Source: Flavicella sp964230805 (GTDB lineage Bacteria > Bacteroidota > Bacteroidia > Flavobacteriales > Flavobacteriaceae). From it: a DNA stretch of 64,000 bases. Under the pieces are notes generated by a model. It searched no databases and had not been told where the DNA came from. It worked only from the letters and a program-made list of their open reading frames with translations. A program made the translations under genes and the position numbers. How positions within the stretch are numbered: position 1 is the first letter of the stretch; the number at the start of each line of letters is the position of its first letter. The DNA is taken from positions 1 through 64,000 of the forward strand of contig CAXRIA010000034.1 in the NCBI GenBank assembly GCA_964230805.1, written 5' to 3'. This document shows positions 17,446 through 26,845 of this stretch, in pieces.

Positions 17446-17473
17446 AAAAAGCACTAGCAATTAAATGCTTTTT
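17446..17473. terminator. Terminator-like hairpin upstream of the HTH gene
   Basis: An 8-bp stem (AAAAAGCA with TGCTTTTT) and a 12-base loop lies between the TonB-receptor terminator and the HTH gene. On the minus strand it may be a second stop for the receptor transcript or an attenuator for the peptide operon. Confidence 0.5.
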
Positions 17474-17536
17474 AATACTCTACTAAGGTAAATAAGAAAA
17501 ACGTAAAAGTCAAAACTTAAAAACACCAAAAAGAAA

Positions 17537-17564
17537 ATCGCCTAAAAATTATTTTTTAGACGAT
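17537..17564 (-). terminator. Terminator of the TonB-dependent receptor gene
   Basis: A stem with one mismatch (ATCGTCTAAAAA paired with TTTTTAGGCGAT on the minus strand) is followed by a T-rich run TTTCTTTTT. It lies 32 bases after the receptor stop codon. Confidence 0.7.
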
Positions 17565-17595
17565 CTCTTAGGTTTATATAATTTGGGGTATTGTT

Positions 17596-20571
17596 CTATA
17601 ATGCAATATTTATTCTTGCAAAAACATACCTTCCTAAAAATCCAAATTGCGAAGTTCGTCGCGAGTAGGGGAACGACGCATTTGATTGGCTACCAGGTCT
17701 ATTTTCATCAGGATACACATCGAAAATATTATTGGCTCCAATGGTAATACTTGTAGAAGCGCTCGTATTATTTGTGAGCGTTAAGTCGGTGACAATTTTG
17801 CCCCCATAAACAGCATTGTCATTCACCGTGGCACCAGCTACTCTTGCTTGTCCTGAAAACTCATCAGGATCGGTGACTTCTCCAAAATAAACATTTCGTA
17901 ACAAAACAGACCATTTTTCACTGGATAGGTTGTGTGTTAAGTTCACCTTCGTTCTTGGTTGTGCAATGGTTAAGAAAGCCTCTTCCTGTCCGTCAAAAAA
18001 GTCACCCTCCAAACCAGCGCTTGTAATGTCGTCTGGAACATTGATGCTTGTAATTTCTGTTTCTGAAAAAGTAGCAGAGAGCGTATTGTCGAGGTTCAGG
18101 TTACTTGAAAGTGCTGTTTTATACCCAACAACAATGTCGATTCCTTGATTTTTTGTGTCAATGGCATTGGCTAAAAATTGGGCTTTACCGGCTCCAGCTG
18201 CATCAAAAATGGGTTTCAAGGTCGTATCATCGTTGTGAGAAAATTTACCGGTTAAAACGATGCGGTCTTCTATTTCTATTTGATAGGCATCAATAGTGAA
18301 TGTAAAGTCGTTCATTTTTCCAGTAAATCCGATGCTTGTACTATTGGAAGTTTCTTCCTTCAGACTTCCAATTTTTAACAGGCCAGCCAAAGGGCTATTG
18401 TTGGGAAACAAGCCTACTTCCTCGGCAACACCGTTTGCGTTGAAAATGGTGCTACTTCTACTATAGTACTGTTGGTGTAGGGAAGGAGCTCTAAAACCTG
18501 TACTGTTTGCGGCACGCATCGAAATATTGTCAGAAAGCTTTAGACGAGAGGCAATTTTGTAGTTGAAAGTCTCACCAAAGTCAGAGAAGTTCTCATAACG
18601 GGTTGCAAGACTTACTAGGAAGTTCTCAGAAAGATCTGCTTCCGTATCAAAATAGAGTCCGATGCTATTGCGGTATTTGTTTACCGCGTTTTGAGGTGTA
18701 AAACCACCAAATACTTGAGATGTACCTGGCAAACTTTCACCGAGCGCATTCGTTGCGCCACCAACACCTCCAGTGGTAGGAATACCATTGTTGTTGTAGG
18801 TAGCGTATGAATTTTCTTTACCGGCAAATATTTCAAAGTGGTCTACTCGGTATTCTGCTCCGAAAGCAATGTTCAAACCAGAAAAGATATCTTCATTGAA
18901 TTTATTAAAATCCAAATTGGTCGTATTTTGAGAAAAGGAGTACGATCCGGCATCAAATACGGAAGGCGAAGTGGCTCCCAAACTGGCGTTGGTACTATTG
19001 ACAACCGTAAAACCGAAAGTATTCGATCCAAAGCTATTGGAAAAATCTACATTCCATCCATTTTCGGTAACTCCTTTGATTCCAATGGCGATGGATTGGT
19101 CAAGAATGTCAGATTGAATTCCTGGTAAAAATCCATTGGCGTTGGCAGCCACATTGGCTTTAGGTCTCCATGGCTCTCTTAAAAATCCATAGGCGAGTCC
19201 TTGGCGATAACTGATGCCACCAAAAGAATAAAGTTCCGTTTTTTCGGATAGCGGGAGTGATAAGTTTGTGAAAAATTTTCCTTCGCGTAATTTCGCAGTC
19301 CCCACTTTGAATCTAAAATCATTTCTTTCCAAGCCTCTTGCTTCGAATTGTGCATCGTCTAGCTCTTGGTACGTGGAGAATTCACCAATACCTCCATCGG
19401 GAAGAAGATCTCTCAGCAGGGCAAGGTCGCCAGGAGTATTTAGAACACCATCAGTTGCAGACAAGTCTAAGGCAGCAATGGCCGCTTGATCATTGGCACT
19501 AATGTAGTTTGTACCCAAGAGCGCTGCGCCAGTCTGATAATCTGCAGCAGTCATTTCTGCAATGGTTTTTCCACTTTGAGCTGTAAAGGCTTGCTCAACA
19601 GCATTGGCAATGTCGTAAATCTGCTCAGCATTGGTAGCATTTCGTAGCGCCGGATTTCGGGTGGCAATGGAACCTGTGAAATTTACGAAGCCTCCTTTGG
19701 AGCCTAAATTGATCCCATAATTGGCATCTATTTGTAATTTTTCACCATCAAAACCGCCTTCTTGGTGGTTGCTTTTTGAAGAGCTATTTCCGCCAAAGGT
19801 CACGGCAAAATCGAGTTTATTCGTCGCTTCTTTCAGTACAATGTTGATGACACCGGCAATGGCATCCGAACCGTATTGAGCGGCAGCACCATCTCTCAAG
19901 ACTTCAATTCTTTTGATCGCTGCTGTGGGAATGGCATTCATGTCAGTTCCAACAGAACCCGCTCCAACGGTTCCGTTGACATTTAATGAAGAACTTTTGT
20001 GTCTTCTTTTTCCATTGATCAATACCAATACCTGATCTGGCCCTAGGCCTCTCAAAGATGCAGGGTCAATGTGATCGGTACCATCTGAAACCGTTTGTGT
20101 TTGAGAGGTAAACGAAGGAGCGACATAATTTAAAATTTCATTGATAGAAGTTTGCGGTCCTTGTGTTGTCAAATCTGCAAGATCAATAACGTCGACGGGA
20201 ACTGGCGTTTCAATAGCAGTTCTGCTCGGATTTCTTGAACCTACAAGCACAACCTCATTTAGACTGACTCCTCTTTCGATTAGCGTAATTGTAAGATTTG
20301 TGCTAGAAGCGCGAACCGCTTGGGATACATTTGAGAATCCGAGTAATGAAAATTCTAATTCCGTTGGAAGTTGATTCGGACTTAGTGAAAAACGACCATT
20401 GTCATCTGTGACCGTTCCATTGGTGGTTCCTTTTTCAACAATGTTGGCATAGGGTAGTGGGTTTCCGTTTTCATCGATTACTTTTCCTTCGAGGGTTTGA
20501 CCCATTACTGAAAAAGAACAAAAACAGAAAAGCATGAGTAGCATGCTTTTGAATACAGTGATTTGTTTCAT
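17596..20571 (-). CDS. TonB-dependent outer-membrane receptor with CarboxypepD_reg-like domain
   Basis: A 991-residue receptor with signal peptide (about 1-24, ending VMGQ), a carboxypeptidase-regulatory-like domain (about 25-105: GKVIDENGNPLPYANI, GTVTDDNGRFSL), a plug domain (about 115-250, with SLRGLGPDQVLVLINGKRR and VLRDGAAAQYGSDAIAGVINIVLK) and a long beta-barrel closing with an aromatic-rich strand. No SusD-like partner is next to it, so it is not a classic polysaccharide locus; iron chelates, cobalamin or small organic molecules are possible substrates. It is a separate unit from the peptide locus, closed by its own terminator. Confidence 0.93.
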   Translation of the reverse strand: MKQITVFKSMLLMLFCFCSFSVMGQTLEGKVIDENGNPLPYANIVEKGTTNGTVTDDNGRFSLSPNQLPTELEFSLLGFSNVSQAVRASSTNLTITLIERGVSLNEVVLVGSRNPSRTAIETPVPVDVIDLADLTTQGPQTSINEILNYVAPSFTSQTQTVSDGTDHIDPASLRGLGPDQVLVLINGKRRHKSSSLNVNGTVGAGSVGTDMNAIPTAAIKRIEVLRDGAAAQYGSDAIAGVINIVLKEATNKLDFAVTFGGNSSSKSNHQEGGFDGEKLQIDANYGINLGSKGGFVNFTGSIATRNPALRNATNAEQIYDIANAVEQAFTAQSGKTIAEMTAADYQTGAALLGTNYISANDQAAIAALDLSATDGVLNTPGDLALLRDLLPDGGIGEFSTYQELDDAQFEARGLERNDFRFKVGTAKLREGKFFTNLSLPLSEKTELYSFGGISYRQGLAYGFLREPWRPKANVAANANGFLPGIQSDILDQSIAIGIKGVTENGWNVDFSNSFGSNTFGFTVVNSTNASLGATSPSVFDAGSYSFSQNTTNLDFNKFNEDIFSGLNIAFGAEYRVDHFEIFAGKENSYATYNNNGIPTTGGVGGATNALGESLPGTSQVFGGFTPQNAVNKYRNSIGLYFDTEADLSENFLVSLATRYENFSDFGETFNYKIASRLKLSDNISMRAANSTGFRAPSLHQQYYSRSSTIFNANGVAEEVGLFPNNSPLAGLLKIGSLKEETSNSTSIGFTGKMNDFTFTIDAYQIEIEDRIVLTGKFSHNDDTTLKPIFDAAGAGKAQFLANAIDTKNQGIDIVVGYKTALSSNLNLDNTLSATFSETEITSINVPDDITSAGLEGDFFDGQEEAFLTIAQPRTKVNLTHNLSSEKWSVLLRNVYFGEVTDPDEFSGQARVAGATVNDNAVYGGKIVTDLTLTNNTSASTSITIGANNIFDVYPDENRPGSQSNASFPYSRRTSQFGFLGRYVFARINIAL

Positions 20572-20915
20572 AATTGCTTGGTTTTATAGTTAATTGATTG
20601 TGGTTACGTGGTTTTGTAATACATGCTCCTTTTTCAAGAACAATCTTTTTAACTTTCTAAACCTTGCATCATAGCAACAAAATTCAATAAAATAGTGTGT
20701 TTAACTGAATGTAAACATTTGAGCGTTTTGCTAATATAATAATTTTTACATCAAAAAATAATAAAACAACAATTTATTATTATTAAAAATATTTATTTGA
20801 TAACAAAATACGGTTTTGAGGAAAGAGTGTATCAGGGGAAATAAGCGTTTGCACCAAATAGGAAAATATCTTTTTTGGAGGAATGCAGCGTACGAAAATT
20901 TCGGAATGATGCAAC

Positions 20916-20951
20916 AAAAAAGCAGTCACAATGAAAGGAGACTGCTTTTTT
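20916..20951. terminator. Orphan rho-independent terminator in a divergent promoter region
   Basis: A perfect 12-bp stem (AAAAAAGCAGTC with GACTGCTTTTTT) and a 12-base loop, with A and T tracts that let it work on both strands. Both flanking genes point away from it. Confidence 0.75.
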
Positions 20952-21126
20952 AATGTTGGGTTAAGTTTGGTTCGGTTGACACAAATATTGGGAATATTAT
21001 TCGAAATTCAAAATATTCATAACATTTTTTTAACAATAGAAAAGTAGGTGTTTGGTTTTTTGAACCAGTCATCAAACAAGCATGTTTGTTTAACCAAATT
21101 TTAACAATACAAAATTCCTAAAATTG

Positions 21127-21134
21127 TAGTTTTG
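21127..21134 (+). promoter_or_regulatory. -7 element of the moxR-bat operon
   Basis: TAGTTTTG is an exact match to the Bacteroidota -7 consensus TAnnTTTG, 47 bases before the chosen moxR ATG. It overlaps the GTG at 21134, which argues against that earlier start. Confidence 0.55.
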
Positions 21135-21181
21135 TGAGTCGCACAAAAAAACAGTCTTACAAACATAATTTCGATAGAGAA

Positions 21182-22186
21182 ATGGAAGAAAACAACGCAC
21201 GTATAGATATCAGAGCAATCAATGAAAAAATTGAAAGAGAAAGCGCATTTATCGATTTGCTTTCAGCCGAAATGAGTAAAGTGATTGTAGGTCAAAAACA
21301 CATGATTGATCGATTGCTCATTGGATTGTTAGGCAACGGACATATTCTTTTAGAAGGGGTCCCTGGTTTGGCAAAAACGTTGGCGATCAATACCCTTTCC
21401 AAAGCGGTGGATGGTGACTTTAGTCGAATACAATTTACGCCCGATTTATTGCCTGCAGACGTCGTTGGGACAATGATTTACAACATGAAGGAGAATCTTT
21501 TTGAAATTAAAAAGGGACCCATTTTTGCAAATTTTGTTTTAGCAGATGAAATCAATAGAGCTCCGGCAAAGGTGCAATCAGCGCTTCTCGAAGCGATGCA
21601 AGAGCGTCAAATAACCATTGGAGAAGAGTCCTTTCCATTGCGTGAGCCTTTTTTGGTCATGGCCACGCAAAATCCAGTAGAGCAGGAAGGAACGTATACC
21701 TTGCCAGAAGCACAGGTAGATCGATTCATGCTCAAAGTTGTCATAGATTATCCAAAATTGGAGGAGGAACAACAGATTATGCGTCAAAATTTAAAGGGCA
21801 ATTCTGTAGCTATAAATCCAGTAGTTGGCTTGGATCAAATCGTAAAAGCGAGAGCCGCCGTAAAAGAAGTATACATGGACGAGAAAATAGAAAAGTATAT
21901 TTTGGATATTGTTTTTGCTTCTCGTTATCCAGAGCGATACAACTTACCTGATTTGAAGCCCTTGATCAGTTCTGGAGCCTCTCCAAGAGGAAGTATCAGT
22001 TTGGCCCAAGCAGCAAAATGTTACGCTTTCATCAAAAGAAGAGGTTATGTTATTCCAGAGGATGTGAGAGCAGTGGTGTACGATATTTTGCGTCATAGAA
22101 TTGGAATTACCTATGAAGCAGAGGCAGAAAACATCAATTCCGTAGACATCATCAATAAAATTGTAAACGAAATTGAAGTACCTTAA
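21182..22186 (+). CDS. moxR: MoxR-family AAA+ ATPase
   Basis: A 334-residue cytosolic AAA_3 ATPase with Walker A GVPGLAKT (59-66), Walker B VLADEINRA (about 130), and the sensor and lid region near the C terminus (SPRGSISLAQAAK). A longer frame starts at GTG 21134, but the promoter element overlaps that codon and the family normally begins as MEENNARIDIRAINEKIE does here. It opens the bat operon; MoxR proteins act as chaperones for the von Willebrand A proteins encoded next. Confidence 0.93.
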   Translation: MEENNARIDIRAINEKIERESAFIDLLSAEMSKVIVGQKHMIDRLLIGLLGNGHILLEGVPGLAKTLAINTLSKAVDGDFSRIQFTPDLLPADVVGTMIYNMKENLFEIKKGPIFANFVLADEINRAPAKVQSALLEAMQERQITIGEESFPLREPFLVMATQNPVEQEGTYTLPEAQVDRFMLKVVIDYPKLEEEQQIMRQNLKGNSVAINPVVGLDQIVKARAAVKEVYMDEKIEKYILDIVFASRYPERYNLPDLKPLISSGASPRGSISLAQAAKCYAFIKRRGYVIPEDVRAVVYDILRHRIGITYEAEAENINSVDIINKIVNEIEVP

Positions 22187-22280
22187 AAACAGAAAGATTT
22201 TTTTTGTGGAGGGCATTTTGTAGCAGATTTTGAATTTCAAAATTTAAAAATAAAGAGGGTTTAATTTTTCAATTCATTAA

Positions 22281-23153
22281 ATGGAAACAAAGGAAATACT
22301 GAAAAAAGTACGCAAGATAGAAATAAAAACGCGTCGTCTTTCGGATCATATTTTTTCTGGAGAATACCATAGTTCTTTCAAAGGGCGAGGAATGACTTTT
22401 AGTGAAGTGAAAGAATACCAATTTGGAGATGATATCCGCAACATTGATTGGAATGTGACCGCCCGTTACAATCATCCTTATGTTAAAATTTTTGAAGAGG
22501 AAAGAGAGCTGACGATGATGTTGGCTGTCGATGTTAGTGGGTCGGAATTTTTTGGAACCCAGATACAATTAAAAAAAGACACACTTACTGAGATTGCGGC
22601 AACCCTTGCATTTTCTGCCATTCAGAACAATGATAAAGTGGGCTTGATTTTGTTTTCGGATCAGGTAGAATTGTTTATTCCCCCTAAGAAGGGAAAGAGT
22701 CATGTTTTGAGAATTATTCGTGAGTTGATTGAGTTTCAACCTCGCAGTAAAAAGACCAATATTGACCAAGCCTTGAAGTATTTGTCCAATGTGATGACGA
22801 AAAAAGCCATTGTTTTTATACTTTCTGATTTTAGAGACGATAGCTATGCACAAACACTGAAAATTCTCGGTAAAAAGCACGATGTTACAGGGGTACGAAT
22901 TTATGACAAACACGATGAAACCATTCCCAATATAGGAATGGTGACCATGCGAGACGCAGAAACGGGAAAAACCATGGTGGTAAACACGGCATCGAAATCC
23001 GTCAGAACAGCCTACAATGCCTATTATGCAAGTCATGCAAGTTATTGCCAAGACGCCTTTTCAAAAAGTGGTTCGGGAGTAATTAGTACGCGGGTAGACG
23101 AGAGTTATGTAAAAAAATTATTGACTTATTTTAAACAAAAAGGGCCGAAATAA
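22281..23153 (+). CDS. DUF58 domain protein with von Willebrand A-like fold
   Basis: A 290-residue soluble protein. The DUF58 signature GEYHSSFKGRGMTFSEVKEY and GDDIRNIDWNVTAR is near residues 30-60, followed by a metal-site motif DVSGSE near residue 78 and the rest of a VWA-like domain. DUF58 genes nearly always follow moxR. It is likely an ATPase partner or adaptor for the Bat membrane proteins; a direct function is not known. Confidence 0.9.
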   Translation: METKEILKKVRKIEIKTRRLSDHIFSGEYHSSFKGRGMTFSEVKEYQFGDDIRNIDWNVTARYNHPYVKIFEEERELTMMLAVDVSGSEFFGTQIQLKKDTLTEIAATLAFSAIQNNDKVGLILFSDQVELFIPPKKGKSHVLRIIRELIEFQPRSKKTNIDQALKYLSNVMTKKAIVFILSDFRDDSYAQTLKILGKKHDVTGVRIYDKHDETIPNIGMVTMRDAETGKTMVVNTASKSVRTAYNAYYASHASYCQDAFSKSGSGVISTRVDESYVKKLLTYFKQKGPK

Positions 23154-23181
23154 GCCCATTTTGCAAAGTCTGTAGACAACA

Positions 23182-24762
23182 ATGAAGAAAGCGAAAATTT
23201 ATTTCATACTATTATTTTCAAGTTGGGTTCATGCGCAGCAGGATGTCACTGTTGTTGTGGATACACTAAACATCCGTATTGGCGAACAGATTCAATACAC
23301 AATCACTTCCAAAGAGAAAGAAAATGTACGTTTTCCCGTGCTTGAAAATTTAAAAGGCTTGGAGGTTATTTCAACCGAAAAGGTGGATACACTTTCAGAC
23401 CGATTGGAAAGAAACTATATTTTGACAAGTTTTGACAGCGGACGTTATGTGATACCAAAACAAGAACTTTTTATTCAAAACAAAGCGTATTATACAGACT
23501 CATTGACGGTTCATGTAGCGGCCATCGCTGTAGATACTTTAAAACAAAAGCCATTTCCACGGAAACCCATTGTGGCAGAACCCATGATTTTTGACGATTA
23601 TCGCCCCTATTTTATTTGGTTGTGGGTTCTAGCGGGTGTGTTTTTCATGGTAGGAGTGATCTATTATTTGTGGAAAAAATACGGCCCACAAGCCCCGGTG
23701 ATTGAAGAAGAGAAAACTCCGCCTTACCAAGAAGCGATAGAAAAATTTGCCAGTTTGGAAGAGAAACAACTTTGGCAAAACAATAAAATCAAGGAATATT
23801 ATATTGAATTGACTGAAATTGTAAGAGTGTACGTGGCGAGAGAAATAAAAATTTCAACTTTAGAGGCCACCACCGATGAATTGATTCAAAGGGTCACAGT
23901 ACAAAACCAAATTGAGAAAATTGGAATTGAGGAAAATCTTATCCAAGAACTGCAAGTATTTTTAAAACATGCAGATTTTGTAAAGTTTGCAAAATTAAGA
24001 CCTCTGGCAGAAGAAATAAGGCAAGACAACAGGGACGCAAAAAAGATTGTTGAATCGCTGCAACCCATTATGAAAATGTACAAAGAAGCCCGTTTATTAG
24101 AGTATGACGAACACGCGAAAAATTCGAAATCAGCACAAAAAGTTTCTTTCTCACCAAGAAGAAAAACGATTTATGTGGTTGTTATTTTAATTCTTGCGAT
24201 GCTCATGACCTTTGGTATTCAAAAATTTCTTCAGAACACATCAGCAGGCGCTCCTTCTGAGTTCGTTGAGCCATCGGTGAGCAATGATGTGTGGAAAAAA
24301 CAGTCATTTGGTGACCCCGCTTTGACTTTGCAAGCGCCTGTGGAAATTGTTTTACAAACCGATGCGGTGCCTCTGCCATTAAAAGACGTTGTTGCAAGTA
24401 TGAGTCGTTATGAATACAAAGCTCCGCAAGACGCTTTTTTCATCAACATAAACACCATAACTTACGCACAAAACAATGCGAGTATCGAAGAAGAGTTGCA
24501 AAAGACAATTCAAGATTTACAAAACAATGCAACAGTTGAAAATTTTGAGTACGAGCGACTTCCAGTGGCATTCAAGAATGGTTTGCAGGGAGTTTGTTTG
24601 TCAGGAAGTATGAACAAAGACGGAGTGTCGAAAGAATTTAAACTCATTGGAGTTGCCGATCAAAAAAAGTTGTGGCAAGTAACCGCTGCTTACAATGCAG
24701 AGAATACAACGCTCAAAACCATGATGGCATCCGTGATAGCATCTATAAATATTGAACGATGA
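23182..24762 (+). CDS. BatD-like membrane protein with an extra C-terminal domain
   Basis: A 526-residue protein with a signal peptide (ending VHAQ), an N-terminal beta domain like the start of BatD (VVVDTLNIRIGEQIQYTI), a first membrane span (about 139-160), a helical cytosolic region, a second span (about 330-350) and a separate C-terminal domain (about 365-526) with no family I recognise. It sits between DUF58 and batA, a usual place in Flavobacteriia for a protein of this type. Its stop overlaps the batA start by 4 bases. Confidence 0.75.
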   Translation: MKKAKIYFILLFSSWVHAQQDVTVVVDTLNIRIGEQIQYTITSKEKENVRFPVLENLKGLEVISTEKVDTLSDRLERNYILTSFDSGRYVIPKQELFIQNKAYYTDSLTVHVAAIAVDTLKQKPFPRKPIVAEPMIFDDYRPYFIWLWVLAGVFFMVGVIYYLWKKYGPQAPVIEEEKTPPYQEAIEKFASLEEKQLWQNNKIKEYYIELTEIVRVYVAREIKISTLEATTDELIQRVTVQNQIEKIGIEENLIQELQVFLKHADFVKFAKLRPLAEEIRQDNRDAKKIVESLQPIMKMYKEARLLEYDEHAKNSKSAQKVSFSPRRKTIYVVVILILAMLMTFGIQKFLQNTSAGAPSEFVEPSVSNDVWKKQSFGDPALTLQAPVEIVLQTDAVPLPLKDVVASMSRYEYKAPQDAFFININTITYAQNNASIEEELQKTIQDLQNNATVENFEYERLPVAFKNGLQGVCLSGSMNKDGVSKEFKLIGVADQKKLWQVTAAYNAENTTLKTMMASVIASINIER

Positions 24763-25763
24763 TGTGGCCTAATTTAGAATTTGAAAATCCAGGTTTTTTT
24801 TGGTTGTTTTTGTTACTACCCTTACTCGTATTTTGGTTTTTTTATACACATCAGAGAAATACAGCCACACTTCAGGTGGCTACAACCAAGGGGTTTGCGT
24901 TGAAAAAATCAATACGAGCACGTTTAAAACCGGTGCTCTGTGTATTCCGAATTTTGGCCATTGGGTTCTTGGTTACCGCTTTGGCGAGGCCTCGGAATGT
25001 TTCGGTAAGTAAAAAAACAAAAACAAACAAAGGAATAGACATTGTTATGGCCATTGATGTATCCGGGAGTATGCTGGCCAAAGATTTGCGACCCAATCGT
25101 TTGGAGGCTTTGAAAAAGGTAGCTGGAAATTTTGTGAAAGAACGTCCAAATGATCGCATTGGAATCGTTGTCTATGCGGGAGAAAGCTATACCCAAACAC
25201 CCATTACAAGTGATAAAAGCATTGTTGGCAGTTCATTGAAGGCAATTGAGTATGGTCAAATAGAAGATGGTACAGCAATTGGAATGGGACTTGGATCTGC
25301 CATCAATCGATTGAAGGACAGTAAGGCAAAAAGTAAGGTTATTATTTTGTTGACAGATGGAGTGAATACGGCCGGATTTATTGATCCAAAAACAGCCACA
25401 GAATTGGCAAAAGAATTGAAAATAAAAGTATATACGATTGCCATAGGAACCAATGGAATGGCCCCTTTCCCTTATGCCAAAGATCGTAAGGGAAACCTTA
25501 TGTTTCGCAATCAGAAAGTTGAAATAGACGAAGATTTGCTCAAGTTCATCGCCAAGGAAACGGAAGGAAAATATTTTAGAGCGACCGACAATGTAAAATT
25601 AAAAGCCATATACAACGAGATTAATAAACTGGAAAAAACGAAAATTGAAGAGTTTAAATACTACAATTATCAAGAACATTATCGTGGGTTTGTTTTTTTA
25701 GCCATTGCCTTGTTGTTGTTGGAATTTATTTTGAGAAACACGGTTTTTAGAAGTTTTATTTGA
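24759..25763 (+). CDS. batA: BatA, von Willebrand A membrane protein
   Basis: A 334-residue protein with an N-terminal membrane hairpin (about 10-28 and 56-75), a VWA domain with an intact metal-binding motif DVSGSM at 100-105 and later TDG, and a C-terminal membrane span. This is the BatA layout of the Bacteroides aerotolerance operon. It overlaps the upstream gene in an ATGA junction. It likely forms an envelope complex with BatB to BatE. Confidence 0.92.
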   Translation: MMWPNLEFENPGFFWLFLLLPLLVFWFFYTHQRNTATLQVATTKGFALKKSIRARLKPVLCVFRILAIGFLVTALARPRNVSVSKKTKTNKGIDIVMAIDVSGSMLAKDLRPNRLEALKKVAGNFVKERPNDRIGIVVYAGESYTQTPITSDKSIVGSSLKAIEYGQIEDGTAIGMGLGSAINRLKDSKAKSKVIILLTDGVNTAGFIDPKTATELAKELKIKVYTIAIGTNGMAPFPYAKDRKGNLMFRNQKVEIDEDLLKFIAKETEGKYFRATDNVKLKAIYNEINKLEKTKIEEFKYYNYQEHYRGFVFLAIALLLLEFILRNTVFRSFI

Positions 25764-25795
25764 ACCTTCAAAAAATGCAAATTATTTAGAACAAG

Positions 25796-26845
25796 ATGTA
25801 CCAATTAGAAGCGCCGATTTATTTTTACTTACTTGCCATTATTCCTTTGTTAGTAGTGGTGTTTTTTGGCACCTTGTTTTGGAAGAAGCGAACCCAGAAA
25901 AAATTTGCAGATTTCAATCTATTACAAAAAATAGCACCCAACTATTCCGTATTCAAGGCCGTTTTGAAATTGACATTTCTCTGTTTGGGATTGGCTTTAT
26001 TGATTTTGTCGTTGGTAAATCCCAAAATGGGTACCAAATTAAAAACGGTCAAAAGGGAAGGTGTAGATATTGTTTTTGCATTGGATGTTTCCAAAAGCAT
26101 GCTGTCTGAAGACATTGCTCCGAATAGGCTGGAAAAAGCGAAACAGGTCATTTCAAAAATTATTGACAATTTAGGCAGTGACCGAGTGGGTGTAATTGTG
26201 TATGCAGGAAATGCCTATCCATTGTTGCCGATCACGACCGATCATGCTGCGTCAAAAATGTTTTTACAAAATGCAAATCCCGACATGGTTTCTAGTCAAG
26301 GGACAGCCATTAATGAGGCCTTGGAGTTGGCAAAAACGTATTACAACAACGACGAACAAACCAATCGCTTTTTGGTAATTATTTCTGATGGAGAAGATCA
26401 CGAAAAAAACACCATTTCGGTGGCGCAAGACCTCGCTAAAGAAGGCGTAAAAGTATTTACTGTAGGGGTTGGTAGCGAAAAAGGAGGCCCCATACCTTTG
26501 CGGGTGAATGGAAAATTGAACGGCTATAAAAAAGACAGACAAGGAGAGGTAGTGATTACCCAGCGTAAAGTAGCGGTTTTGAAGGCCATTGCAGAGAGTA
26601 CGGACGGTCTGTATGTGGATGGCAATCGAACTGCAAATCCGGTGGAGCGAATCACAAAGGAAGTAGCCAATGCGCAAAAGCATGAGTTTGAAACCAAAAA
26701 ATTTTCAGATTATAAAGACCAATTTCAATGGTTTCTTGGCTTTGGTTTGCTATTTGTTTTGTTGGATGTATTTTTTCATGACAAGAAAACCAAATGGCTG
26801 CGAAAAATAGATTTGTTTAATGAAGACAACCAAAAAAATGCTTAG
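25796..26845 (+). CDS. batB: BatB, von Willebrand A membrane protein
   Basis: A 349-residue relative of BatA with two N-terminal membrane spans (about 8-28 and 56-74), a VWA domain with metal motif DVSKSM at 97-102 and SDGED later, and a C-terminal span near 310-330. Start is the ATG 33 bases after batA. The Lys in place of Gly in the metal motif is usual in BatB. It overlaps the next gene by a few bases. Confidence 0.92.
   Translation: MYQLEAPIYFYLLAIIPLLVVVFFGTLFWKKRTQKKFADFNLLQKIAPNYSVFKAVLKLTFLCLGLALLILSLVNPKMGTKLKTVKREGVDIVFALDVSKSMLSEDIAPNRLEKAKQVISKIIDNLGSDRVGVIVYAGNAYPLLPITTDHAASKMFLQNANPDMVSSQGTAINEALELAKTYYNNDEQTNRFLVIISDGEDHEKNTISVAQDLAKEGVKVFTVGVGSEKGGPIPLRVNGKLNGYKKDRQGEVVITQRKVAVLKAIAESTDGLYVDGNRTANPVERITKEVANAQKHEFETKKFSDYKDQFQWFLGFGLLFVLLDVFFHDKKTKWLRKIDLFNEDNQKNA

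Larger units (their letters stand above)
20572..21181. other. Divergent intergenic region between the TonB receptor and the moxR-bat operon
   Basis: About 610 bases carry no credible coding frame. The first half is very AT-rich and should hold the receptor promoter (minus strand). The second half holds the moxR promoter element at 21127-21134. Between them is a strong terminator (20916-20951) that neither flanking gene needs, so a small RNA could be encoded here. Confidence 0.5.

Noticed and set aside
17596..20571. SusC-type polysaccharide utilisation locus
   Set aside because: There is no SusD-like gene or glycoside hydrolase beside the receptor.
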